Part shown: positions 22,908-33,503 of the stretch, piece after piece
How the letters are laid out: the number at the start of each line of letters is the position of its first letter
How positions within the stretch are numbered: position 1 is the stretch's first letter
NCBI GenBank assembly: GCA_021399445.1
Contig: JAJTUQ010000004.1
Coordinates: 6,324,001-6,388,000 of the forward strand
DNA: 64,000 bases
Reading direction: 5' to 3'
Source of the DNA: Xylogone sp. PMI_703
Lineage: Eukaryota; Ascomycota; Leotiomycetes
The notes under the pieces: generated by a model
Seen by the model: only the letters and a program-made list of their open reading frames with translations
Databases searched by the model: none
What the model was told of the DNA's origin: nothing
Made by a program: the position numbers and the translations under genes

Positions 22908-23463
22908 TTACAGTTTCTCTTCAAATGCCTTAATCTTGTACTGTATCATACGGGCATGCACCCCTGCCAGTCATGCCTATGCAGTGCAAAAGTCTCATCC
23001 TCTAGTGCCGGAATTCACAGGCACATACCCATCTTCAGGACGACCTTCCCTGGATAGATTGTGGTAACCGATTTAATTAGACTAAGACGATCAGGATCTC
23101 ACTGTGATATTCATATGTCAATTAAAAAGGAGGACAGGAAATTCACTACTTACCTGTCACACCTGGAGTAGAAGAATTTTTCAAGCGGGGTACCACTCCT
23201 CGTTGCTGTATCAATAAACTCGGTAGGAATCCCTTGCTGATCCTCTATCTCAACTTTTTCCTCTCCAATCAGGAGATTACAGGCGGTATGGCTACCTCTT
23301 ACTCTCCGGCAATTCACACAATGGCAGAGGTGCCCTCGGCGTTTGATGAATAAATCATTATCATTTATGGTTACTTTTACTGAGCCGTACAAACAAGTTC
23401 CCGTGAGACCTTTAGCCAAATCCGAAGTTTGAATACATTTGGCTCTCTGGTGAATTCTGGCAT
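22908..23463 (-). pseudogene. Decayed CENP-V/GFA-domain (glutathione-dependent formaldehyde-activating-like) gene
   Basis: The first exon (about 23419-23154) keeps GTCLYGSVKVTI, the zinc-ligand motif CHCVNCRRVRG and GTPLEKFFYSRC. A normal intron (23153-23082, GTAAGT..CTTAG) leads to exon 2, which encodes TTIYPGKVVLKMGM and DWQGCMP. Three defects are seen. A TGA at 23017-23015 stands where the family usually has arginine, consistent with CGA to TGA. A one-base loss near 22950 shifts the frame just before YKIKAFEEKL. No in-frame ATG starts exon 1; the nearest ATG (23463) is out of frame. Intact members bind zinc and are often annotated as carbon-sulfur lyases. The pattern indicates recent decay. 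Confidence 0.8.
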
Positions 23464-23794
23464 ATCCGAGTAATGTCTATTCACTTGCATTTGTGACCTA
23501 TGAAGCCGGAGTTGAGTATATTACTCGGTCCCTATCCATGGGTCGCTCTACTGATAAAAATCCTCCGCGGTTCGCACACATGCATGTTGCTCGCATGGCG
23601 AAATTGAATCATCCTGGTACTTGTTACCCATCTTCGAGCAATGATATAGGGACATTTTCATAGCTCACTTAGTATAGTTAATCTACTTGCAAAGTTATGC
23701 GTGATTATTACAAGAATATAAGAAAACAAAATGATATGCGTCTTATGTTCACAATAACGATTCTGTTCTATATACTTCTACAATACAGAGGAGA
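23464..23794. other. Intergenic stretch, 331 bp
   Basis: Upstream side of the GFA pseudogene and 3' flank of the Rad4 gene. No feature recognised. Confidence 0.5.
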
Positions 23795-26301
23795 TCATTC
23801 AACAATGAACCCGCCTCCTACGCCGTCATCGTAGTCATATTCCTCAGTATCCATCCCACTATCAGCTTCCGCATCCAACATCTCTTTCTCGCCTTCATCC
23901 TCAACATGATATCGGGTGGCCGAAACCTCCTCAGCTTTACCTTCATGATCTTTGGTATCTTCCCCTTCAACCTCGTATTGGTCTACTCTTTCTTTGATCC
24001 GCAGCCCCACAAGAAAGCGCTTCCATATTCTGAAAACGGCAAGGGCACGTGCTTCTTCTTTGGCTTGCTCTTTCTCATATTGAAACCCTCGAATCACTGC
24101 TTCCACAGCTTCGCGGTACTCCTCCGCGACGATTACGCCTTTCAGCATCGCGGTTCCGTGTCTCCCTTTGAATTCGAATCCTGTGAGAGCATCTGCGTAA
24201 TCAATCCCGAGTAAGCGTGCAGCACGAGCTGCGTCAGGATATGGTATATGGACACCACCTTTCGGAATCATACTGAGGACGTAGATATCTAGATTCCCAT
24301 AAGAGTTCTTGGGTACTCGACCGTTGACAATGGGCGGTGGGACATATAACTCCGTCTGGTCGATAGTATAGAGATTTGTGCCAGGACGATCATCCGGATC
24401 ATCTCCCTCAGTGGGCACCTCTTTATTCTTCCTTGGAGTAACGGTCTTTACGGGCTGTTCTCCCATCTTTATTTCTCTTCCCAGTCGATACCAGGAGTCG
24501 GCACTGCGAGCGACTTTGACATCTTTCCTTCGATATACACTCTCCAGTAATTTCTGACCAGGATTCGTAGGATCTCTTCCTGTAGCGACCTTCCCAACTT
24601 CTCTGTTACTTACCAAAACTTCGTTCTTTCGGAGGTGTCGTTCCAGAGCATAATAAGGGTGGTCCTTGAAATCGGCAACGTTCTTCGGCATTGGCTCTCG
24701 GGCTTCAGCAGCTGCTAATTCGGTCTCTTCTATCTGATCTTTGTCTGTAGTCCAGCCCCGTGAAAAGGAACCCATCACTCTCTTCCACCACCTTTCCCCT
24801 CCCTGGGTACATTCTACTCGACTTTTTCTAGTCTTGGCATTATACGCTCTGGCATATCTTCTGGTAACGTCGCGAGCAGCGCCATCATCGTAATATGCAA
24901 CCACATATGACATACTATTCTCTCTGTCTGAAGCAGGAGGCTCGAATATCCGAGGTTTAGCGATAGTCTGTGTCACAAGAGGATCTACTGGAATCCATTT
25001 CGAATGCGCTTCATCGAGGACCTCGACCCAGTAGATTGGATAAGGAGATTCACGTATGACCTTTTGTTTTGGTTTCGATTGCACAGGTGGTGGCGGTCTA
25101 ATTTCGGGCATATGGTAATCCGCTGCATTGGGATGCCCAAGTCTTCTACGTGCAGAGAACTGTATGTTAGGAGAACTTGATTTCTCTGTGGTTAATGGGG
25201 TGGCTGGGCTAGGAATATTGGAAGGTTCCCCATCACTTTCTGGAGCCGCAACCTTTGCAGTTGTAGACGGTTTGACCGGCATTGCTGGGCCGCCGGAAGT
25301 GAACGATAGAGGTTGGAGAGAGCATACAAGACGAACATCAAGGCCAACACTACGTAATAGAGCGCAGTATAACTGCGCGCCTGTATCCCTGGAACCCGTG
25401 AGAGTCTTCGCAGCAGATTGGAAATCAGATTTATCAAACGGTGGCTCGGCATCACTGGGCAATTTAAACTGCAACCATATTAGTTTCGGGCATGAACACG
25501 GGAGATCATGTAGGTCAATCAATATATAAAGCATACATTCGAGAGGTCCTTCTCATCTTCAGCCCACAACGCTTTACGCATGCCGCGGGTAGTAATGGTA
25601 TACCGAGCCAGCCACATCGCGGAGACCATGTCGAGTCCCCTCTTCAAGGACTCCGCCTGCCCAAACTGAGATAACTCCTTCCTAGGCTTGAGGAATGCAA
25701 TCGTTTTCTTATCGAGAAGTGGTTTCAGTGATCTCTGCACTTCTAAATCGTTGCACCAATCGTTCCTTCGATCTACATGCGCCAAAAGACAAAGAACGTG
25801 TGTCTTATGTATCTCAAGTCTTAGATTGCGCTCCAATTTTGTGATGGCCTTCCTTCTGGTTATGGCAGCGCTGCGTTGGGGTTCTGATTTTGCGGTGAGA
25901 GTTAACTCTAAGTCTTTAGTAGGCTTATCGTCCTGTTCTTTGAGATCAAAATCGATATCATCCCAAGCTATATCGCTATCTGAAGAACCATCCTCCGAGT
26001 CCCTGTACGCTGTCTGGAGCTCTTTAACGACTGGCTCTGCAAGACCGGAAGCATCACTATTTCTTTTGAAGGTATCGAGTACATCTTCGAATTCAACGTC
26101 TTCCTCTTCATCGATAATCTCCTTGTTGTTTACGTTCTTAGAATCATCAGTCACGACTCCTCCGGGATTTCTCGCGGTTCTCCTCTTCTTCGGCGGTCTT
26201 TCTGGGAGCTCAGGCTGCGCAGACATAGCTTCTGCAAGCATATCCCTATAAACTTCGGGGACATGGTTGTGATTTGACCTCGCTTTCCCGGCCCTTACCA
26301 T
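23795..26301 (-). CDS. RAD4: DNA repair protein Rad4/XPC
   Basis: Two exons (26301-25537 and 25468-23795) give 812 aa; the intron is GTATGC..TTGCAG. The N-terminus is acidic and basic low complexity (VPEVYRDMLAEAM, then PPKKRRTARN). The transglutaminase-like fold follows, ending in YPIYWVEVLDEAHSKWIPVDP. BHD1 is near HPYYALERHLRKNEVL, BHD2 around SVYRRKDVKVARSADSWY and BHD3 in NSYGNLDIYVLSMIPKGGVH to FEFKGRHGTAMLKGVIV. Rad4/XPC with Rad23 recognises helix-distorting lesions and starts global-genome nucleotide excision repair in the nucleus. The frame stays open upstream to 26406 without an ATG, so the start at 26301 is the first methionine. Many fungal orthologues are longer, so an extra 5' exon is possible. 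The acidic C-terminal tail is normal. Confidence 0.92.
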
Positions 26302-27006
26302 TGCTTGCGCAGCTAACGTATGCACGAGAAATTCTTCAAATTGTGGAGTGCGAAAGAAGGTAGTGAACCTCCACCTTTTCAGGACTGCGAAATAGAAGGC
26401 ATCCAACGCGTAAAACCACGCGCTTGGGCTGACGTAGTAAGTTATTAATTTGTCGGACTTTTATTTTCCCGTACCCGTTCCCTTGCTCAAAGCCCTCGCT
26501 TCATGATGATAGATCTAAGATAAGAACAAGTGGAAGTAGGGAAACAAAGAGAACGTATAGTCATGTGATGACACTTAACTTATGATCGCTTGTGCAGTTA
26601 TTCCGGTGGTCAAGTGTCTGACCTTGAATTTTAAATACATCTTCAACATTCAATTTACAAGATTATATAAAGATTGAAAAGTTTATGTTCACTTCGTGAT
26701 TATTCAAAATATACACGTCTTATCAATTAATGTGCCTCTCAGAGAGGTAAAGAGCAGCTCTTTCGTGGATGGAGTTCAGTGTTTAGTTTTCCCTCTTCTA
26801 ATCTTAAAAACCAAATCCAGAAAAAACTTAAATTGCTTCTACGAAATACAAGCGTAAACAGCTTGCTTAGTGTAATCTTTGCTCTACTTAAACTGCAAGA
26901 TAGTTTGCTTGCACGAGTACAAGATGTTAGCACCACGGACAAGCAATTCAGTGATATATACATCAAAGCCTGACAATATCCGACGTCCCTGAGCCTCGAT
27001 TGTCAT
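26302..27006. other. Intergenic stretch, about 700 bp
   Basis: Promoter of RAD4 and 3' flank of the ankyrin gene. Small overlapping frames at 26739-26973 on both strands are not protein-like. Confidence 0.5.
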
Positions 27007-28992
27007 CTAATGAGACCATGCACACGTTCTTGTATCCACAGCCGTTAATATCAGTGGCTCATACATCAGCAGGACTTCCACAGCCTTCTTGTGGCCATAC
27101 CGAACTGCTTTACACAGCGCTGTCTCGCCCCTTGCATTCTTTGCTGTAATGTCAGCACCTTCCTGTAGTAGCAGCCGCGTGGTTCCTGGGTGGCCACTGC
27201 CGGCTGCCAGAAGCAATGCTGTCTCTCCATGTATATTCTTCATTTCAATGTTAGCACCTTCTTCTAACAGCAGTCGTGCAGTTTCCTGGCGGGCACTACC
27301 CACTGCCGCATGTAGCGCTGTATTTCCGCGCTTGTTCTTCACGGCAACGTCGGCGCCCTTCTCTAGCAACAGTCGTACATTTTCTGGGCAGCCACAGCAG
27401 GTTGCCGTATATAGCGCTGTATTTCCAAGTATATTCTCTACTGTAATGTTAGCACCTTTTTCTAGGAGTAGTTGCATGATTTCTAGGCTCCGATAAGCTG
27501 CTACTATATGCAATACTGTCTCTCCATGTAAATTCTTTGCTTCAATGTCAGCACCCTTCTCTAGCAGTAGTCGTACGGTTTCTTGGTGCGCTCCACGGGC
27601 TGCTACATGCAACGGCGTCTCCCCCTCAACATCCTTCGCTGCGATGTTAGCATCTTTCTTTAGGAGCAGCCGTATGATCTCCAGGCGGTGCCGGCTGGCT
27701 GCCACGTGCAACGCCGTCTTTCCAGTTGCATTCTTCACCTCGATGTTAGCCCCATTCTCTACCAGCAATTGTGTTATTCCTAGATACCCATTATTCACCG
27801 CCAGGTGCAGCGGCGTATCTCCCGGCCACGAGGTCTTTGCCATGAGATTTGCGCCCTTCTCTAACAGGGCTGGTATTACCTCTAGTAATCCATATGTGAC
27901 TGCTATGTGGAGTGCTGTCCGTCCATCCGCAGCCCTTGCCGAGACGTCCACGACGCTTTCTAGCAGCACTCTCGACATTTCGTTGTGTAGCCCATGATCG
28001 TGGACCCATCTCAGTGCCTTCTCTATTAAATGAATCTTCATTCCGGTATCAGTATTCCATTGCCCTATCACTTTTACCACTTCTACATGGCCATTGTTGG
28101 CGGCTTGTTCCAGCGCCGTCTGTCTATATATTCTATCCTTTGCCATGACATCAGCCCCTTTCTCTAGTAGCAGTTGTGTTATTTCTGTATGCCCCTTCAT
28201 AGCTGCTAAGTGCAGGGAAGTATAGTTCCCACGGCGCTCACATGCATTTATGTACGCCCCCATATCCAGCATCAGCCGCGCAACCGCCTCATTCCCTTCA
28301 CAAGATGCCGAGACTAATGCCGACTCCCTTTGCGAGAGAATATTCCCAGCGGAATATCGCGGGGCGATCTTATACCCCCTTTTCTGAAGCCACTCAATTG
28401 CCCCTTGATCTTCCTTCTCAACCAAAAGCCGTGCAACTGCGGTTTGTTTGTTTTGAAGCGCTATTCGGAGTGCAATATGACCCGCGGCATCTTTTGCCCT
28501 CATATTAACCCCATTTTTCAGCAGTAGTCGCGTCACATCCTTATGGCCCCTCACAGCTGCGTGGTGGAGGGCTGTACGTCCTTCGTTGTCCCTTCCCTCA
28601 GTACCAGCCCCGCTCTCTAGCAGCAGTCGCATAATCGCTGTTTCCCCATTGGCAGCCGCCCAACGCAACGCCTTTGCTGGATTGAAATCCGGGGCGCCTG
28701 TATCGAATCCTTTCTTACGCAACTTTCGTGCCACATTATTATCATAACTGCTGCTAGTTACAGGGATCGGGTGTAGTGCAGTCTCTTCTTGCGGATCAAC
28801 AGTACTATAGGTGGGCGCTGGAGAGGGAGCACGTTTCTCAGTCTTAGTATGCTGGCCATCCACCGTGTGGTAGGAAGGCACAGGAGATGAGGAGCGAAAT
28901 TTTTGTTGATTGTCCTCGTCCGCGCCAATAGGACGATGAGTGGATGCTGGGGATGAAGCGCATTTTTCAGCCTTAACCTGGTTGTTACCCAT
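27007..28992 (-). CDS. Ankyrin-repeat protein, about 16 repeats
   Basis: A single exon of 661 aa. The first about 95 residues are hydrophilic and contain an imperfect internal repeat (SSPVPSYHTVDGQHTKTEKR and SPAPTYSTVDPQ). From about residue 105 to the end run about 16 ankyrin units of 33 residues with the usual TALHxAA..G....RLLLEKGA pattern. The last eight or so units are most alike, suggesting recent tandem duplication. No NACHT, kinase, F-box or membrane segment is present. Such proteins act as protein-binding scaffolds; the partner is unknown. Long antisense frames (27089-27997) arise from the repeat periodicity. Stand-alone ankyrin genes expand readily in accessory regions. Confidence 0.85.
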   Translation of the reverse strand: MGNNQVKAEKCASSPASTHRPIGADEDNQQKFRSSSPVPSYHTVDGQHTKTEKRAPSPAPTYSTVDPQEETALHPIPVTSSSYDNNVARKLRKKGFDTGAPDFNPAKALRWAAANGETAIMRLLLESGAGTEGRDNEGRTALHHAAVRGHKDVTRLLLKNGVNMRAKDAAGHIALRIALQNKQTAVARLLVEKEDQGAIEWLQKRGYKIAPRYSAGNILSQRESALVSASCEGNEAVARLMLDMGAYINACERRGNYTSLHLAAMKGHTEITQLLLEKGADVMAKDRIYRQTALEQAANNGHVEVVKVIGQWNTDTGMKIHLIEKALRWVHDHGLHNEMSRVLLESVVDVSARAADGRTALHIAVTYGLLEVIPALLEKGANLMAKTSWPGDTPLHLAVNNGYLGITQLLVENGANIEVKNATGKTALHVAASRHRLEIIRLLLKKDANIAAKDVEGETPLHVAARGAHQETVRLLLEKGADIEAKNLHGETVLHIVAAYRSLEIMQLLLEKGANITVENILGNTALYTATCCGCPENVRLLLEKGADVAVKNKRGNTALHAAVGSARQETARLLLEEGANIEMKNIHGETALLLAAGSGHPGTTRLLLQEGADITAKNARGETALCKAVRYGHKKAVEVLLMYEPLILTAVDTRTCAWSH

Positions 28993-29347
28993 CGTATAAG
29001 ACGTTGGTGTCGAAGCAGAGAGTTAATTTTTACCTAGCTGGTTCTGAAGTATGTAAAATGCATGATATTGAGAATACCCGAAGCCAGCATCTACAGTAGG
29101 AGTCATAACATTCACCGGATGACTCCTCGTAAACATACGAGTGATAAAGTTACTCTTCAGCTTTTTCGGCACAGCGGGTGGCATTCCGGCACCCTGGAGC
29201 CGTTCTGCACCCCCCCCTCTGGCCAGGGCCAGATATTCTTGATAATAGCACAGGTTGCTTTCAACACTGGTCCGCCCATTACTGCACTCACATTCGACTC
29301 AACCTTGCTCACCTTTCCGACGGAAATAGATTCACTCGATTTATTAG
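28993..29347. other. Intergenic stretch, 355 bp
   Basis: Promoter of the ankyrin gene and 3' edge of the MmgE/PrpD pseudogene. No feature recognised. Confidence 0.45.
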
Positions 29348-30165
29348 CTAGCATGTGAACAATCTAACAAATTCACTAATAATATCCTCAAATGCATCAA
29401 CCTCCCAACAAGCCTGTATAGCACTCTGTGCTTGATTCATATCCATAAACTTAATAGCCTAGTCTAGAAACTTCGTCTCGAGCTGGTGCCTACTCATCGG
29501 TCTTGCAAGTAAACCCATCGCGTGTGAGATGTGAATAGCCTTTTCGAGTGGTGAATCATTCCATTTGAAATACAGGAACGCCTCGTCGTTGCGTACTTTA
29601 TCATCGGTCTCAGCTTGAATTGTATCTCTTACACAGGCAACTATCAGGTCCTTCGCGATGCTATCTGAGAACTCGGCTGGCCCTGCGCGTCCGTATACAA
29701 GTGCAACAGCACAGCCATGATATACAGAGAAGGTAGTTCAAGCCCGCTGCAGGGATAGCGCATGTTGCACAACCTCACACGCTGTGGATTAACTACTACC
29801 CGAATACTAGGAATATCACCGATATTTCTTTTCTGCCTATGACTAGCTGCCACATTACTATCTCGCTCATCACTTGTGAAAGAGTTATAGACTTCGAGGC
29901 AGCCGTAGATCAGAGGATGTATCACATTGCCACACGGATATGGCTTGAACGTGTTCTCAAGGATTTGCAACGGCCCTCCTCGAGCCTTTGCAGAGATGAG
30001 GGAATCATCCACGGTTGAAGATACAAGGCGTGCCCAGGCCTCGATAGAATCTCTCCCAGCGATGCGGGTAGTAGCTAAGGCTATAAAGTTTAGGAATTGT
30101 GACTGAGGTGGCACTCCACTTTTAAATGCTGGTAGGCATTTCATTACACCATCGGCTACGTATTA
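29348..30165 (-). pseudogene. MmgE/PrpD-family gene remnant (2-methylcitrate dehydratase / cis-aconitate decarboxylase fold)
   Basis: Only the C-terminal half of the family is present, starting near VADGVMKCLPAFKSG. LENTFKPYPCGNVIHPLIYG is a hallmark of MmgE/PrpD proteins. After SLY near 29720 an apparent 2-base AT duplication shifts the frame. The other frame then continues perfectly as HGCAVALVYGRAGPAEFSD and ISHAMGLLARPMSRHQLETK. A TAG at 29461-29459 interrupts LD*AIKFMD, probably from CAG. The tail ends FVRLFTC at 29348. So the gene has a truncation, a frameshift and a nonsense change. Relatives include bacterial PrpD and fungal CAD1 (itaconate formation). The flavoprotein next door is on the same strand. 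Confidence 0.82.
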
Positions 30166-30819
30166 TAACTCCGCTCGTAACAAGTTTTCTGGTTCTGTTC
30201 TAATTCAATTGAGTATCAAATGTCCTGGTAGTAAACGTCTTAACACCGACATGAAGCTCTTTGGGCTCTGTTGCCTATGCAGTTGGTATATACGTCAAGA
30301 ATCTTGAGTTTACTCTTGTAGTGATTAATTGTTGAATAATATTTGAGTGAAAGTTCTTGTAGTCGGATTTCTGACATTTTTGAATGAGATAAGTGCAAAT
30401 GAACCTCATGGTATAGTTTTCTATGATATGAGTCTGAACTTGAAGTCCACATTTACTTTACAAAAGGTTTCATGATGATTTAGTCTGATAATGTTTCAGA
30501 CGACTTCCATTTTGTCCGTATCTTGCTTTTAATAGTTTCCAGTTTTGATATGAGAAGTACAATAAAAATAGAGCATTCAGAGAATGCAAGACTATTAGAT
30601 TCAATATTTCCAATCACTGTTTCATATAGTTATTATCCCAGCTAACACATTCATACAATTTCATTTTGCTAAAGTCGAAAGAACAAAATATTATAATTCG
30701 TGGGCCAATTTGTCAAAAAGGTGAATAAAACCACAGTTGAGAACCAGTATCCGGACAAACTTTTGATAAATAGCTTCTTGAAGGACCATATCTTCTTCCT
30801 ACTATCCTTTTAACGCATA
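30166..30819. other. Intergenic stretch, about 650 bp
   Basis: Strongly AT-rich. Open frames here are short and not protein-like. The missing N-terminal half of the MmgE/PrpD gene is not found in it. Confidence 0.5.
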
Positions 30820-32355
30820 TTAAAGGAGACTTCTCTCCTGTGAGTGCCCCAATCTTGTAGCAATTTTAGAGCCAGCCAAGCGACCAAATGTTAAAGATCG
30901 TAAGACGGAAGTAGCTGGGGGATATTCTATTTACTGTTAGTCATTTCACTCCTCATACCATATCGAAGAGTCTTACCATTATAATAAAGACCAGTGAGCT
31001 CTCCAGATGCCCATAATCCTGGAATCGGAGCGCCATTTGTTGCCAGAGCTTGCGAATCAGTGTTGACTTTAACACCACCATAGGTGAAAGTCAACTGGGC
31101 TGCAACTGGAAATGCATGGTAAGGTGCCTTTTCCAGTGGGTTTGCCCAGTTTGATTTATTAACTTTAAGACCGGTGGTAGCTTTACCATCCAGTTTCATA
31201 AGATCAAACGGCTTATCGTTACAAGCTGCGTTGAAGTCGGAGACAGTTTTTTGAAGTTTCGTCGCATCTAGACCCAGCTTCTTAGCCAAGTCCTGGATGG
31301 TATTTGCCTGGACAGGCTCTAAATCTGTGGTCTCGTAAACCCAGCCTGGACGGAATCGTTTCATGATGGTATCATCAGTAATAAAATATCCCTTGTTATT
31401 GTGATCACGCCATAGCTCAAGGGCAATCATCTCGAAGGTTGCAAAAAGATGTCTTTTACCTTCATCATAGAAACGGTCGCAGTTTTGGTTCACTACAATA
31501 CCATAGTTATGACCCCAGATAACAGCGTCTGGCTTGTTAGTACGGGTATCGACCAGCTCCGTATGCATCCCGTCGAATGAACCTGCGGTATCCGCGCCAA
31601 CACTCAACGCCATATTAAGCCCTTGACCTTTATTATATTTTAGTCCAGGAGCAATAAGTTGAAGTTTGTGAGTCTTTGGTCCCACGTATTTGGCAAGCAT
31701 CTCACGATTACCTTCAAATCCACCGCTTGCCAACATCACGTCAGGGGCATATAAATTTTCAAGCATGCCGTTAGACTTTCGAACTTGCACCCCATTGATT
31801 CGGCCTTGGTGGTCTGTCAACAGAGATCTTGCTTCAGTCTCCCAATGGATGTCACAGTTTTTGTACTGCTCAATGTGCTTCATGAGAGTCTTGATAATTC
31901 CCCAGCCACCTCCCTCTGGAATGACGAAATGCTGGTTAGTTTTAAATTCGAGTAGAACCTGGGAAGTATTAGTTAGAAATGTACCACCATTAGAATAAAT
32001 CGCATACATTATTTTCCTTTAGCGGAATCAATTTGATACCATGATCACGAATATACTTTGCTGTAGTCTTAGCTTCCTGTCCGAGTTTCCGGCAGTATTC
32101 AAGATCAGCCTGGTTTTCGCTAACTTGGATCATCTCTTTGATCCAGTCTTCATCAAAATTAAGATTCTCATCTAGACGCAGGAAAGCACCGGTCCAACGA
32201 GAAGCACCGGAACGCTCCCCACTCTTGCCCGCCTCCACAAGTGCAACCCGGCCACGCTTGTTGAGTTGAGAGCATGTCTCCAGGAAGTTAAGAGTTGACA
32301 TGCATCCAGCAAAACCAGAGCCGACCACAATCAAGTCATACGAAGCAGAACTCAT
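30820..32355 (-). CDS. FAD-binding fumarate reductase / tricarballylate dehydrogenase-like flavoprotein
   Basis: Three exons (32355-32008, 31958-30977 and 30926-30820) encode 478 aa. The N-terminal dinucleotide fold has VVGSGFAG at residues 10-17. Next come SGASRWTGAF, PEGGGWGI, the FAD-contact region LASGGFEGN and, near the end, PIPGLWASGEL. The third exon, joined through GTAAGA..AATAG, restores the family C-terminus YPPATSVLRSLTFGRLAG. Without that intron the frame ends early and the FAD-binding tail is lost. Members of FAD_binding_2 oxidise or reduce C-C bonds next to carboxylates; TcuA turns tricarballylate into cis-aconitate. The substrate here is inferred only from family and the neighbouring MmgE/PrpD relic. 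No secretion signal is seen. Confidence 0.88.
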
Positions 32356-32372
32356 ATTAGATACCCGGTTTC

Positions 32373-32389
32373 TAATAATAATAATAATA
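32373..32389. repeat. (TAA)n microsatellite in the flavoprotein leader
   Basis: Five to six TAA units lie 18 nt upstream of the flavoprotein ATG at 32355, within its probable 5' untranslated leader. Confidence 0.7.
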
Positions 32390-32719
32390 GTAATTGAAGG
32401 AACACGAAGATGAACAGAGGGCCTTCAGATTCGAGTATGCTTCATGAGTTAGTTTTATAATGCATTAATTATGCCTATTGACCCTAGTATTCCCCGCCCG
32501 GAGATCCGGGAATAATTTGGGGGTGAGTTTGGGGTAAGTACAGCTGAGCAAATGATACCCTCTCAGAAAAGGTAATCATCTTCATTTACTATACTATTAT
32601 TACCTAATTACGTCACACGATAACTACTATAAGCTCCCAATTATTAGCATTACTGACCATCACAGCATGTTTATACAAGCTACAACTTATGATCATATAA
32701 CTATGGTTAACTATATATT

Positions 32720-33200
32720 AGCGAGGACATGCCCACGAGGGGCCTCTGAGCCTTTGCCACTTTGTGCTCTATAAGGCAAGAAACCTAGGGGTTGAGCCTA
32801 CCAATGTACGTTGTACGAAGGACGTCGAACGCCTCAATAGCGAGGGCGGCGAGCCAGATTCGTAGCGTAGCCTGCCACCAATAGAATCGCGAGGACGCGA
32901 TTACTAAAAAGGAGGACAAATGTTAAAGCATAATCATAATGTATGAATAGCGATATTCGCGCAATCGCGAATATCTTGTGCCTTTTTGGGAATATGGCCG
33001 AGTGGTAAAGCTATTCAACCGCACGCCCCATAACAACAGGTTTGAGCTAAATACGATACGCTACCGGTCACACATGGTGAGGTACTATACCTCAGGTCAC
33101 ACGGTGAGGGAGGCTCAATTAGTATTAAATACATATCCTATGAATCCGGCTGCGCCAAGTGAATTAATGGTTGCTCAAAAAAGTTTATCTTAATTAGCCG
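32720..33200. other. GC-richer, hairpin-dense island of uncertain origin
   Basis: Within AT-rich flanks this block holds several perfect hairpins: AATCGCG/CGCGATT at 32885-32902, GATATTCGCG/CGCGAATATC at 32952-32975 and TGAGGTA/TACCTCA at 33078-33094. It also has the direct repeats GGTCACACATGGTGAGG and GGTCACACGGTGAGG. TGGCCGAGTGGTAAAGC near 32994 looks like a pol III A box, and GGTTTGAGCT near 33040 is a weak B box. No ORF is convincing. It may be a decayed retroelement or SINE-like repeat. Confidence 0.35.
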
Positions 33201-33503
33201 CTTATAATAAATGTTCAATGAGATATAACATATATTAAGCTTTTATTTAAATTACCAAAAAAGATAATTATCAAGGCAGTTATTGAATTTGATTCTGATA
33301 ATCACTCTTCACATATCTCTGAAGTTTTTAAGCTATACCTTTTCAGTGTGTAACCTCTAATCAGGTATTGATCAATAGTTTCTCTTCTAAAGACATAAGA
33401 ATGCATCTAGCTGCTTATGACTAAGTTACACTAGCTATATTGACTTGTAACTAGCTACCCAGTAACAGTCATTGCGGTATCAAACATTTCTGACACACTA
33501 TAT

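Noticed and set aside
27089..27997. Long plus-strand ORFs opposite the ankyrin gene
   Set aside because: They mirror the 99-nt periodicity of the ankyrin repeats and have no protein signature.
32983..33055. Possible tRNA gene (TGGCCGAGTGGT A-box-like)
   Set aside because: No acceptor stem pairing or anticodon arm could be drawn and the B box is poor. Kept only as part of a repeat-like island.
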